Assembly (NCBI RefSeq): GCF_900142605.1 | Contig: NZ_FRBL01000012.1 | Span: forward strand, 1 to 64,000 | Length of the DNA: 64,000 nucleotides | Source of the DNA: Chitinophaga jiangningensis | GTDB taxonomy: Bacteria > Bacteroidota > Bacteroidia > Chitinophagales > Chitinophagaceae | Reading direction: 5' to 3' | In this document: positions 1 to 7,703 of the stretch, piece by piece | How positions within the stretch are numbered: position 1 is the first letter of the stretch | Layout of the letters: every line of letters starts with the position of its first letter | Notes under the pieces: model-generated | The model's database searches: none | Seen by the model: only the letters and a program-made list of their open reading frames with translations | Told to the model about the DNA's origin: nothing | Position numbers and translations under genes: made by a program

Positions 1-216
1 TCTGACAAATTCACAAACGGAAAAGAGGTAATAAGAATTTTTATAGTAAAGATTTTTATTAAGTGTATGCATTGCACAAATCTAAAAGTCTCTACACCGC
101 TGATAAAAATGGTTATCAAATTGAACAAAAATTCCATAGTCGTAGCCCAACCTAAATTTAAAATTTATCGTACATTATTATGTACATTTTGTTTGTTAAC
201 GTCTCAATGTGAAATC

Positions 217-762
217 ATGTTGATTGAAAATTCTAAATCGGACAGATTTAACCATTATCGCATTTCGACGCCACGATTAATTGGATGGAACTACGCAAAT
301 GCATCTCCCTATTTTATTACTATCTGTACAAAAGATAGAGTAAATTATTTCGGCAAGATTGTTAGTGACAGATTGATCCCAACTACAATGGGTAAGATAG
401 TGGAATCTGAATGGAGGCGAACATTTGACATGCGTACAGATATGAACCTGGAAATGGACAAGTATGTAATAATGCCCAATCATTTTCATGCCATTGTTAT
501 CATAGGCATTAACAAACACAATCAGGAAACGCATTCTTCCACCGGCAATAAAATTGGTCCTCAATCCAATAACCTGCCGGCTATAGTGCGAGGTTTCAAA
601 GGCTCGGTAACTTCATACGCCAGGCTCCACCACCTTCCATTCGCCTGGCAGCCCCGCTATCACGAGCATATCATCAAAGATGACGCGTCCTATCGAAATA
701 TTGCTGAATACATTGAAAACAACCCTGTGACCTGGTCTTTGGATAAATTTTTTTCCCCTTAA
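217..762 (+). CDS. REP-associated tyrosine transposase (RAYT/Y1_Tnp family)
   Basis: A 181-residue single-domain HUH nuclease of the IS200-like/RAYT group, which nicks and joins single-stranded hairpin DNA. The HUH pair is H89-F90-H91 in the motif MPNHFHAIVII, and Y134 in GSVTSYARL is the likely nucleophile. The RYHEHIIKD and IENNP motifs near the C-terminus are typical of the family. The frame is open from 67, but residues before the ATG at 217 do not resemble the family, so I take 217 as the start. No IS ends flank it, as expected for a RAYT rather than a complete IS200 element. Palindromic intergenic repeats elsewhere in the window are possible substrates, but this is inferred only. Confidence 0.85.
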   Translation: MLIENSKSDRFNHYRISTPRLIGWNYANASPYFITICTKDRVNYFGKIVSDRLIPTTMGKIVESEWRRTFDMRTDMNLEMDKYVIMPNHFHAIVIIGINKHNQETHSSTGNKIGPQSNNLPAIVRGFKGSVTSYARLHHLPFAWQPRYHEHIIKDDASYRNIAEYIENNPVTWSLDKFFSP

Positions 763-768
763 CCGCCG

Positions 769-776
769 TATCTTTG
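769..776 (+). promoter_or_regulatory. Bacteroidota -7 box of dinB
   Basis: TATCTTTG matches the Bacteroidota -7 consensus TAnnTTTG. It ends 11 bases before the dinB ATG, so the leader would be only a few bases long. I see no good -33 TTG at the usual 19-base spacing. Confidence 0.4.
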
Positions 777-786
777 TCCATTCAAA

Positions 787-1905
787 ATGGACACCACTCA
801 ACCCACACGCCGCAAAATCATCCACATTGATATGGATGCGTTTTATGCCTCTGTAGAGCAGCGCGATAACCCGCTGTACAGGGGGAAGGCTATTGCAGTG
901 GGGGGGAGTCCGGAAGGCCGCGGCGGCGTGATTGCCACTGCCAGCTATGAAGCGAGGAAGTTCGGTGTAAGGTCGGCCATGCCAAGCAAGCGTGCCCAAC
1001 AACTTTGCCCGCATTTAATTTTTGTGCGGCCCCGCTTTGATGTGTACAAGGAGGTGAGCAGGAAAATACGCGAGATTTTCAGCAGGTATACCGATCTGAT
1101 TGAACCGTTATCACTCGATGAGGCCTATCTGGATGTTACGGTTGACAAACTGGGAATAGGATCGGCAATTGAAATTGCGACACAGATCAAGCAGGCTATT
1201 AAAGAAGAGCTGCAGCTGACGGCTTCCGCGGGGGTATCGATTAATAAGTTCGTGGCCAAGGTGGCATCGGATCTGCAAAAGCCGGATGGACTCACATTCA
1301 TTGGGCCCTCGGCGATTGAAACGTTTATGGAACAGCTGCCGGTGGAAAAATTTCATGGTGTGGGAAAAGTAACGGCGGATAAAATGAAGCGCATGGGGCT
1401 TTTTACAGGTGCCGACCTGAAGAAGCTGACGGAGCAGCAGCTGTTGCAGCATTTCGGTAAGGTGGGTGCTTTTTATTACCGTATTGTGCGGGGGATCGAT
1501 AACCGGGAGGTGCAGCCACACCGGGAAACTAAATCGGCCGGTGCGGAGGATACCTTTCCGCATGACCTTACCAATGTGGAGGACATGCATGCCGAGCTGG
1601 AAAAAATTGCAGAAACGGTTACCAAAAGGCTGGAAAGACACCAGTTGAAAGGCCGCACGGTGACGCTGAAGGTGAAATATAATGATTTCAGGCAAATCAC
1701 CCGCAACCAATCGTTCCCTTATCCGATAAACGATTATGAAACCATCCTGGAAACGGCAAAGCAGTTACTGGCCGGCACCCTGGACCAGGGGCAGCCAATC
1801 CGGCTACTGGGCATCACCTTGTCCAATTTCGGAGAAGTGAATCAGGGAACGGGCAAGGAGGGGCCCTCGCCGCAATTGTCCCTCTTTAATTTCGATGAAG
1901 AATAG
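787..1905 (+). CDS. dinB: DNA polymerase IV (Y-family, translesion)
   Basis: This is an error-prone Y-family polymerase for bypass of DNA lesions, 372 residues long (the family is usually 350-420). Palm catalytic acids are D15 in HIDMDAFYA and D111-E112 in SLDEAYLD. The helix-hairpin-helix region (FHGVGKVTADKM) and the little-finger domain follow in the normal order. The last residues contain QLSLF (363-367), a typical sliding-clamp binding motif, so the protein is intact to its end. It lies 24 bases after the transposase gene and is followed by a hairpin terminator. No LexA box is evident to me upstream. Confidence 0.97.
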   Translation: MDTTQPTRRKIIHIDMDAFYASVEQRDNPLYRGKAIAVGGSPEGRGGVIATASYEARKFGVRSAMPSKRAQQLCPHLIFVRPRFDVYKEVSRKIREIFSRYTDLIEPLSLDEAYLDVTVDKLGIGSAIEIATQIKQAIKEELQLTASAGVSINKFVAKVASDLQKPDGLTFIGPSAIETFMEQLPVEKFHGVGKVTADKMKRMGLFTGADLKKLTEQQLLQHFGKVGAFYYRIVRGIDNREVQPHRETKSAGAEDTFPHDLTNVEDMHAELEKIAETVTKRLERHQLKGRTVTLKVKYNDFRQITRNQSFPYPINDYETILETAKQLLAGTLDQGQPIRLLGITLSNFGEVNQGTGKEGPSPQLSLFNFDEE

Positions 1906-1907
1906 GA

Positions 1908-1935
1908 GGAGGTTATATCTCCCGATATAACCTCC
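1908..1935. terminator. Bidirectional terminator between dinB and the convergent small gene
   Basis: A perfect 12-bp stem (GGAGGTTATATC and its complement) with a 4-base loop lies between the dinB stop and the stop of the convergent gene, and is followed by an A/T run. Confidence 0.75.
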
Positions 1936-1943
1936 CGAAAAAA

Positions 1944-2249
1944 TTATTTGGCATACTTTGGCAGCACCACTTTGCGGACAATGGTATGCGCAATAAGTGA
2001 CAGTACAAACGCCAGTACAATCAGCAGTGCCGACTTCACAGGCGTATCGAATACATCCACAACAGCAGCAACGTTTTTACCCGCATACAGCAGGGTGATC
2101 AGGCAAGCCAGGCCGCCGGCGATCCATAAAGTAATATGGGACCACAGGTATTTGGGCTTGTTCATGCCACCTTTGCCGAAGGAGGTAAACAGCAGGAATA
2201 CGTGCGCAAGAAAGGATAACAGGCACAGTGTAGTAAGGGTACTTAACAT
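1944..2249 (-). CDS. Small three-helix membrane protein, unknown function
   Basis: A 101-residue protein that I do not recognise as a named family. It has three hydrophobic segments (about residues 3-22, 37-55 and 73-91). A short basic/glycine loop (GKGGMNKPKY) follows the first, and the tail KVVLPKYAK is basic. It is convergent with dinB and monocistronic. The coding call rests on its good start, its hydrophobic pattern and the hairpin terminator placed exactly after its stop. It is a conserved-hypothetical type of protein in this phylum, but I assign no function. Confidence 0.7.
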   Translation of the reverse strand: MLSTLTTLCLLSFLAHVFLLFTSFGKGGMNKPKYLWSHITLWIAGGLACLITLLYAGKNVAAVVDVFDTPVKSALLIVLAFVLSLIAHTIVRKVVLPKYAK

Positions 2250-2336
2250 CTCGTGGTTCTTTTAAGGTTAGGATATTGGTTGCTTATAAGTACAAATTAC
2301 AGTAAAATTCCAAATTGCAAAGGATTTTAAGGTGTT

Positions 2337-2410
2337 TTTTGTGAGGGCTTCGCTCTCACAAAACCCCCCCCCCGTTTCAGTCACCGCCGAAGGCGGTGAC
2401 TGAAACGGGG
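2337..2410. repeat. Pair of adjacent palindromes with TTC/GAA loops
   Basis: The first hairpin (2337-2363) has a TTC loop. The second (2370-2410) has 19-bp perfect arms ending in ACCGCC-GAA-GGCGGT. A run of ten C lies between and overlaps the second stem. The pair follows the stop codon of the ankyrin-like gene, so it could also end that transcript. The CCGCC-GAA-GGCGG core recurs in other intergenic regions of the window. Confidence 0.8.
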
Positions 2411-2414
2411 AAAA

Positions 2415-3251
2415 TTAACGGGCAGTACTCGCCTTTTCCCACATCAGCGCAATATGTTCCGCAATCATATGCAGGCGATAGTAATACTTTTCAAAAATCT
2501 GCTCAAACATCCGGTGCCGGTTATGCAGAAATGCATTGAGCGCAAGGTAGATGAACTCCTCGAAAGTAGTATCTGCTTCTACCTTAATAATACAATTGGC
2601 TACCGGTTCCATATAGGTGGCGTACTGGGTGGTAATCAGCACGTCGTCAATAGAGGTAATTATATTTTTATAGAGATACGGGGACTTGGCGAACGGCGCA
2701 TAGTGAATGGCGGTAAAGCCATCTTCGTCATATGCGTACTTATTGACCCCCTCCGAAAGGAGAAACTGGACCACCTCCGGGTTAGAATTATGCTTCATCG
2801 CCAACAATAACGGTGTTTCTTTGTCTTCTAAGGTAAAGTTGAAATGAATATTATGCTGAATAAGGATCAATAACATGTCCGCGATGGTGTTGAGCCGGTG
2901 CTGGCGGAAAATGTAAGCGATCGCAAAGAGGTAATCGGGATTATCCACCAGCAGACTGGCGCCTTTGGTAAGTGCATACTCCACCGCCATGGGCTTGTTG
3001 GCTCCTACGGCGCAGAAAATAATGGGAATCATCCCTTCTTTTTTATAGTGGATGTCGGCACCGCCGGTTTTGATCAGTAATTCTGCCGCTTCAAAAAATA
3101 TCTCCTGGTATTCGAGCAGCTCACAGAGCAAGGCTGAATTTTCGTCTTTCGTGTAGTGGGCAAGGTTATAGCTGATATAGGTGATGATCTCGTCCGGATC
3201 CTGGCTGTTTCTTATTTTGCGTTTTAACTCCTGGAGAGATATTTTCTGCAT
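2415..3251 (-). CDS. Ankyrin-repeat-like protein
   Basis: A 278-residue cytoplasmic protein with degenerate ankyrin repeats. The clearest are around residues 60-100 (AAELLIKTGGADIHYKKEG then IIFCAVG) and 140-185 (DKETPLLLAMKHNSNPEVVQFLLSEGVN followed by DGFTAIHYA). The N-terminal 50 residues and the C-terminal 80 residues are helical and not repeat-like. There is no signal peptide. Ankyrin proteins mediate protein binding, and the partner cannot be read from the sequence. It is transcribed alone, with a palindrome pair just after its stop. Confidence 0.75.
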   Translation of the reverse strand: MQKISLQELKRKIRNSQDPDEIITYISYNLAHYTKDENSALLCELLEYQEIFFEAAELLIKTGGADIHYKKEGMIPIIFCAVGANKPMAVEYALTKGASLLVDNPDYLFAIAYIFRQHRLNTIADMLLILIQHNIHFNFTLEDKETPLLLAMKHNSNPEVVQFLLSEGVNKYAYDEDGFTAIHYAPFAKSPYLYKNIITSIDDVLITTQYATYMEPVANCIIKVEADTTFEEFIYLALNAFLHNRHRMFEQIFEKYYYRLHMIAEHIALMWEKASTAR

Positions 3252-3420
3252 AAACCGTTTTAACGTGTTACTTGACGGGATCGCGGATGAAATACATGTG
3301 CAATTTAGTTAATTTGTTTATAGACTGTTAGTATTTATCTCACATTTCAGTTTTTAGGTGATTTTTTACGAAATTTATCAGAGGCATCACAACGATGTTC
3401 CCCAATTAAAAAGCAGCATT

Positions 3421-3951
3421 ATGAAACGTATGATTATCCATGTAATGTTGTTTACCGGCCTGATTACCATGGGCCTTACAACAACCATATCCGCCCAGCA
3501 AAAGGAAACCAGGGCAGAAAGAGAAGCTGCGAAGGCAGCACAGGTTAAAGGATGGGTAGATGCAAAACAGTATGTGTTTGTACCCCAGTCGGCCATACCG
3601 ATGGGAGGCCGTGTGGTACAGCTGACAGGTGAGTTTTTCCTGTCCGTTACCAAAGATTCTCTGGTGAGCTATCTGCCTTACTACGGTCGCGCCTATACGG
3701 CGCCGATGGATCCTTCAAAAAATTCAATGGATTTTAAGAGTAAGTCATTCGACTACAGCACCGCCGACCGTAAAAAAGGAGGCTGGGACATCACCATTCG
3801 TCCGAAAGACAACCGGGATGTAGCCACTATTAATCTTTCCGTCAGCGAAAGTGGTTACGGCACTCTGCAGGTAACCAGCAACAGCAAGCAGCCTATCAGT
3901 TACAATGGTTACCTGAGGGAGAAGAAAGACAAGAAAGCAAAGAACAAATAA
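3421..3951 (+). CDS. DUF4251 exported protein
   Basis: A 176-residue exported protein. The signal peptide is residues 1-26 (MKRMIIHVMLFTG to TISAQ, cleavage before QKET) and a charged helix of E/R/K/A follows. The rest matches the DUF4251 pattern known from Bacteroidota: YVFVPQSAIPMGGR, SYLPYYGRAYTAPM, GGWDITI and LQVTSN. The family has no established function. The frame is open from 3358, but the ATG at 3421 gives a clean signal peptide, so I prefer it. The C-terminus is lysine-rich. Confidence 0.85.
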   Translation: MKRMIIHVMLFTGLITMGLTTTISAQQKETRAEREAAKAAQVKGWVDAKQYVFVPQSAIPMGGRVVQLTGEFFLSVTKDSLVSYLPYYGRAYTAPMDPSKNSMDFKSKSFDYSTADRKKGGWDITIRPKDNRDVATINLSVSESGYGTLQVTSNSKQPISYNGYLREKKDKKAKNK

Positions 3952-4015
3952 AAATCAATCGGCGCTATCGCTTGATGGTTCAGCATCCTGCGATAGTGGC
4001 CTTTAAAAACGGAAC

Positions 4016-4636
4016 ATGTCATCTGCAAAAAATATCACTACACTCTTCCTGGATATAGGTGGGGTGTTATTAAGTAATGGGTGGGACCGAAAAGCGCGCC
4101 GGCTGGCGATGGAAAAATTTGGACTGGACCCTGTGGAAACAGAGGAGCGGCATCACCTGACCTTTGATACTTATGAAGAAGGTAAGCTTACGCTGGAGGA
4201 GTACCTTCACCGGGTAGTGTTCTATACCAAACGGGATTTTACTCCGGCAGATTTCAGGGCATTTATGTTTGCACAAACGGAACCTTATCCGGAAATGCTG
4301 GAGCTGATACGTGCGGTGAAAGCTACACATGGCGTAAAGATCGCGATTGTAAACAACGAAGGCCGTGAGCTCAACGAGCATCGGATTCATCACTTCGGCA
4401 TTGGGAGTATCGCTGATTTCTATATCTCTTCCTGCTTTGTTCATTTCAGAAAACCGGATGCAGATATTTACAGGATAGCATTGGATATTGCGCAGGTGAA
4501 GCCGGAGGAGGTAGTATATATAGAAGACAGAAGTATGTTTGTGGACGTGGCACGGGGGCTCGGTATCAATAGTATCTGCCATACCGGTTACGAACCTACG
4601 AAAGCAGCATTGGCCACATTTGGGCTGGCTGTATAA
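4016..4636 (+). CDS. HAD-superfamily phosphatase (YihX-like)
   Basis: A 206-residue cytoplasmic HAD hydrolase. Motif I is FLDIGGVLL with nucleophile D13. The usual second Asp is G15, as in YihX-type sugar-phosphate phosphatases and haloacid dehalogenase relatives. Motif II is the IVNN region (113-114), motif III is K146 in FRKPD, and motif IV is E170-D171 in YIEDRSMFVDVA. The cap is a small helical insertion after motif I (about 20-90). The substrate cannot be read from the sequence. It is a single gene followed by a terminator-like hairpin. Confidence 0.88.
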   Translation: MSSAKNITTLFLDIGGVLLSNGWDRKARRLAMEKFGLDPVETEERHHLTFDTYEEGKLTLEEYLHRVVFYTKRDFTPADFRAFMFAQTEPYPEMLELIRAVKATHGVKIAIVNNEGRELNEHRIHHFGIGSIADFYISSCFVHFRKPDADIYRIALDIAQVKPEEVVYIEDRSMFVDVARGLGINSICHTGYEPTKAALATFGLAV

Positions 4637-4661
4637 TAAAAAAATAATATTGAACATTTTT

Positions 4662-4702
4662 GAGCCATGCCTGTTAGTATAATCAACGGGGTGGCTCTTT
4701 TT
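4662..4702 (+). terminator. Terminator after the HAD gene
   Basis: A GAGCCA/TGGCTC stem, with further pairing inside the loop, is followed by a run of T. It lies 26 bases after the HAD stop codon. Confidence 0.6.
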
Positions 4703-4736
4703 GTAAGATGTACGCAAAGTGCCTCCCTGCAATTAA

Positions 4737-4805
4737 CCTGTTTTACAGCGGTGCAGAGGCGCCACTGTAAAACAGGAACACGTCCGCCGAAGGCGGACGT
4801 GTTCC
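4737..4805. repeat. Two abutting palindromes (CCGCC-GAA-GGCGG type)
   Basis: Hairpin one (4737-4776) has 12-bp outer arms beginning CCTGTTTTACAG and an imperfect inner stem. Hairpin two (4775-4805) has 14-bp perfect arms around a GAA loop. They overlap by two bases. The core matches the palindromes at 2370 and 27146. Confidence 0.75.
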
Positions 4806-4945
4806 GTAAAATGCGTTAACCAGATGAAATTTTGTAAAGACACGAGTTACACAATGGTAGATGTCTTTTAAAACTACAATTCAAAGTTCTAAATACGGTT
4901 GATAAAAAACAGGTACAACATCTTGACGTAATGCGAGATGTGCAG

Positions 4946-4987
4946 GGGCGGGCTTTCCAAATGTAGCGCCCGCCCTTATTTATTTTT
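4946..4987 (+). terminator. GC-rich hairpin with T tract
   Basis: An 8-bp GGGCGGGC/GCCCGCCC stem with a 14-base loop is followed by a T-rich tract reading to the right. It abuts the stop codon of the convergent membrane-protein gene. Reading left it lacks a T run. Confidence 0.5.
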
Positions 4988-5465
4988 TCTCAGGCTCACT
5001 CACTCTCTCAGCCACGATTGCCAGCGGTAATCCTATCATTATAATTAACACTAACGCACCTACGCTAACACCAAAGGTGGTAAAAGGTATTTGTTTTACA
5101 TGTGTGAATGGCAAAACAATTACGTTCATCACTACCCATACGAACAGGCCATAGATAATGGCTATCAGGAAGGTATTGCGGATGCCTTTGCGAATGAAGG
5201 GATATACCAGGAAGAAAAAGGTGGTGAATACGAAAGCGATGGCGTAGTGGAATAAAACGCCCAGCCATGGAATAGCGGGATTACCACTATAGGCGGCAGG
5301 GCCCAGCAGGGCGCTGGCGATGAATTTGAGTACTTCTACAAACGATTTTCCGGAACGGACGGTAAACAGGATGCAGGAGGTGGCAAGATCCAGCGTTCCC
5401 GCCAGGAGGGCGGTGAGCGCAATGGTGCCCGTAGTGAATTTGTTGTACTGGCGGGTAGCTTCCAT
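4980..5465 (-). CDS. Four-helix membrane protein, unknown function
   Basis: A 161-residue inner-membrane protein with four hydrophobic segments (about 14-35, 67-88, 96-118 and 127-150). Features include GTLDLATSC in the first helix and WLGVLFHYAIAF in the second. I recognise this as a recurrent conserved hypothetical in Bacteroidota but cannot name a function. It is transcribed divergently from the efflux operon with about 220 bases between, so it could share control with the TetR gene. No enzymatic motif is visible. Confidence 0.75.
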   Translation of the reverse strand: MEATRQYNKFTTGTIALTALLAGTLDLATSCILFTVRSGKSFVEVLKFIASALLGPAAYSGNPAIPWLGVLFHYAIAFVFTTFFFLVYPFIRKGIRNTFLIAIIYGLFVWVVMNVIVLPFTHVKQIPFTTFGVSVGALVLIIMIGLPLAIVAERVSEPEKK

Positions 5466-5603
5466 AAATAGTAATATTAAATATCTATTAAGATAAAATA
5501 TTTCCCTGGCAATATCGCCTACTGTTAAGGAATAGTGAAGTCAAAATTTATATTTTATCTAAAACTCATCTTAATCAATTATTTATGAGTTAGTATAAAA
5601 AAT

Positions 5604-5649
5604 ATTTAAACAAACGATTAATTAAGTTCTTGTTTAAATCAAACGTTTG
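5604..5649. promoter_or_regulatory. Two palindromic operators for the TetR regulator
   Basis: ATTTAAACAA (5604-5613) is perfectly inverted as TTGTTTAAAT (5630-5639). It is followed at once by the perfect palindrome CAAACGTTTG (5640-5649). The second falls between the -33 and -7 boxes of the tetR promoter, so a bound repressor would block RNA polymerase. Related AAACAAACG units repeat across the region. Confidence 0.6.
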
Positions 5650-5659
5650 TTTAACTTTG
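5630..5659 (+). promoter_or_regulatory. Promoter of the TetR-efflux operon
   Basis: TTG at 5630-5632, exactly 19 bases, then TAACTTTG at 5652-5659. This is a full match to the Bacteroidota TTG-N19-TAnnTTTG promoter. It lies 27 bases before the tetR ATG. Confidence 0.75.
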
Positions 5660-5685
5660 TGTCGTCGAAACATTAATCAAGAAAC

Positions 5686-6318
5686 ATGGAAGGATACAGT
5701 GAAAAACAACTCGGTATATTATTAGTCGCCGAGCGTCTGTTTGCCGACAAGGGCTTTCATGGCACTTCGGTCAGGGATATAGCGCAGGAAGCGGATGTAA
5801 ACATTGCCATGATTTCCTATTATTTCGGCTCAAAGGATAAATTACTCGAAGCGGTATTCCGGTATCGTATGACTGCCACCAAAGCATTTATACAGGACCT
5901 GGTGGATAATGATACCATGGGGCCGCTGGAGAAAATATACTCGCTGATTGATCGGTATGTAAATAAGATGCTGAACGAACAGAATTTCCAGTGCATCATG
6001 AACAGAGAGCAGATGAACCGGGAACAAAGTCCGGTGAAAGACCTCATCTGGGAACTGAAAAGGGAAATGATGGGATTGATGGAGCCTATTGTTACCCGGG
6101 CACAGGAAGAAGGAACGTTTTATAAAGATGTAGACGTCGTGCTGTTAATGTCCAGCCTCTTCGGTACCATCCACCAGGTAGTACCCGCCAAATCTTATAT
6201 CAGATCAAGTCCTGAGTTTGCAGATATGCCCGACGATGAATTCGTTGAATATCTTAAAGTCAGGGTGAGCGCCCATCTTAAAAAAATGTTTAAAGCAATC
6301 CTTACACATGAATTCTAA
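5686..6318 (+). CDS. TetR/AcrR-family repressor of the efflux operon
   Basis: A 210-residue TetR regulator. The N-terminal HTH (about residues 8-55) shows the family signature AERLFADKGFHGTSVRDIA followed by the recognition helix region VNIAMISYYFGSKDKLLEAV. The rest is an all-helical ligand-binding and dimer domain. It is the first gene of the efflux operon and overlaps the start of the TolC-like gene by 11 bases, so it is probably a local repressor. Palindromes inside its own promoter support autoregulation. The inducer is unknown. Confidence 0.93.
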   Translation: MEGYSEKQLGILLVAERLFADKGFHGTSVRDIAQEADVNIAMISYYFGSKDKLLEAVFRYRMTATKAFIQDLVDNDTMGPLEKIYSLIDRYVNKMLNEQNFQCIMNREQMNREQSPVKDLIWELKREMMGLMEPIVTRAQEEGTFYKDVDVVLLMSSLFGTIHQVVPAKSYIRSSPEFADMPDDEFVEYLKVRVSAHLKKMFKAILTHEF

Positions 6319-7684
6319 AAGCATATACGCACGATTATATGCGCTTACAACGGGAATCTTGCTGACGCTGGTTTTTCAGGCCGCATCGGCACAGCAACAG
6401 TCGGCCACAAAGCAACTGTCGTTAAGTGAAGCCATATCGCTGAGTATTCAAAACAGTAAACAGTTAAAAGTAAGCCAGGCGAAAATTGAAGAATCCAACG
6501 CTAAACTGAAAGAGGCTAACGAACGTCAACTGCCCGATTTCAGTGTTACCGGTGCTTACATGCGCGTTACCGAACCTAACATCGACCTGAAGATCGCTAA
6601 GGATAACTCTGGTGGTACTGGTGGAGGTGGCACCGAAATGCCTAAAGTAAACAGCGCCGCATATGGTATGGCAAACCTCAGCATCCCTGTATTCGCAGGT
6701 ATGATGATCCAGAACGGAAAGAAAGCTGCCAGTTACCTGGCCACTGCTTCCCGCCTTGATGCCGAAAAAGATAAAGAAGACGTGATGCAGAACACCATCG
6801 CTGCTTACGCTAATCTTTACAAAGCACAGCAGAGTGTAAACCTCATGAAACAGAATGTAAAGCAATCCTCCGAACGGGTGAAAGACTTTACCAACCTGGA
6901 GAAAAATGGTTTACTCGCCCGCAACGACCTCTTAAAAGCTGAACTCAACCAGTCCAACTACGAGCTCCTGCTCATGGACGCTGAGAACAGCCTGAAAGTG
7001 GCTAACCTGAACATGAACATCATGCTCGGTCTGCCTGATAACACCGTGCTGGCACTGGATACCACCATCTTCAACAGCAGCAGTCAGGTAGATGCAAGAG
7101 GAATAGGAGAGTTTGAACAGCTGGCTTACCAGAACCGTAAAGATGCACAGTCCCTGCAGGCACACGAAGGTGCTGCTTCCGCAAACGTGAAATCTATCAA
7201 AGGTGAAATGTATCCTCAGCTGGCAGTAACAGGTGGTTATGTAGCGGCTTACATTCCAAATTTCCTGACCATCACCAATGCGGTCACCGCAGGTGTGGGA
7301 CTGAAATACAACATCCACTCCATCTGGAAAAACAAATCCAAAGTAGCAGCTGCCAATGCCCAACTGGCTCAGATCCGCGCCAATGAAGCACAGGTAACAG
7401 ATGCTATCCACATGGATGTATATCAGTCATACGAAAATTATCTCCTGAGCCACAAGAAAATGGATACTTATATCAAAGCCATTGAGCAATCAGAAGAAAA
7501 CTACCGTATCACTAAAAATAAACACGACAACGCCCTGGCCACTACAACCGACCTGCTGGACGCTGACGTGGCCAATCTCCAGGCTCACCTGAACTACGCC
7601 TTCGCCAAAGCAGAAGCCATCGTAGCCTACAACAAACTGCTGCAGGCAGCCGGTATCCTGGACCAATCAATCAATAAACAATAA
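6308..7684 (+). CDS. TolC-family outer membrane efflux protein
   Basis: A 458-residue outer-membrane factor. It has a signal peptide (about 1-28, ending FQAASAQQ) and then two OEP repeats rich in long amphipathic coiled-coil helices. Typical starts are LSLSEAISLSIQNSKQLKV for the first half and EQLAYQNRKDAQSLQAHEGA for the second. The length is normal. Its ATG lies inside the last codons of tetR, which shows translational coupling. It forms the outer channel for the HlyD- and EmrB-like proteins encoded next. Confidence 0.93.
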   Translation: MNSKSIYARLYALTTGILLTLVFQAASAQQQSATKQLSLSEAISLSIQNSKQLKVSQAKIEESNAKLKEANERQLPDFSVTGAYMRVTEPNIDLKIAKDNSGGTGGGGTEMPKVNSAAYGMANLSIPVFAGMMIQNGKKAASYLATASRLDAEKDKEDVMQNTIAAYANLYKAQQSVNLMKQNVKQSSERVKDFTNLEKNGLLARNDLLKAELNQSNYELLLMDAENSLKVANLNMNIMLGLPDNTVLALDTTIFNSSSQVDARGIGEFEQLAYQNRKDAQSLQAHEGAASANVKSIKGEMYPQLAVTGGYVAAYIPNFLTITNAVTAGVGLKYNIHSIWKNKSKVAAANAQLAQIRANEAQVTDAIHMDVYQSYENYLLSHKKMDTYIKAIEQSEENYRITKNKHDNALATTTDLLDADVANLQAHLNYAFAKAEAIVAYNKLLQAAGILDQSINKQ

Positions 7685-7703
7685 TCACACAAATTTATAA
7701 GCT

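Noticed and set aside
1..216. Possible gene fragment or IS end left of the transposase
   Set aside because: The region is AT-rich with no family-like translation, and I saw no inverted repeat matching the other side of the transposase gene.
3961..4003. GCTATCGC...GCGATAGT inverted repeat between the DUF4251 and HAD genes
   Set aside because: The arms are only 8 bp around a loop of about 18 bases and there is no T run. It is too weak to call as a terminator or operator.
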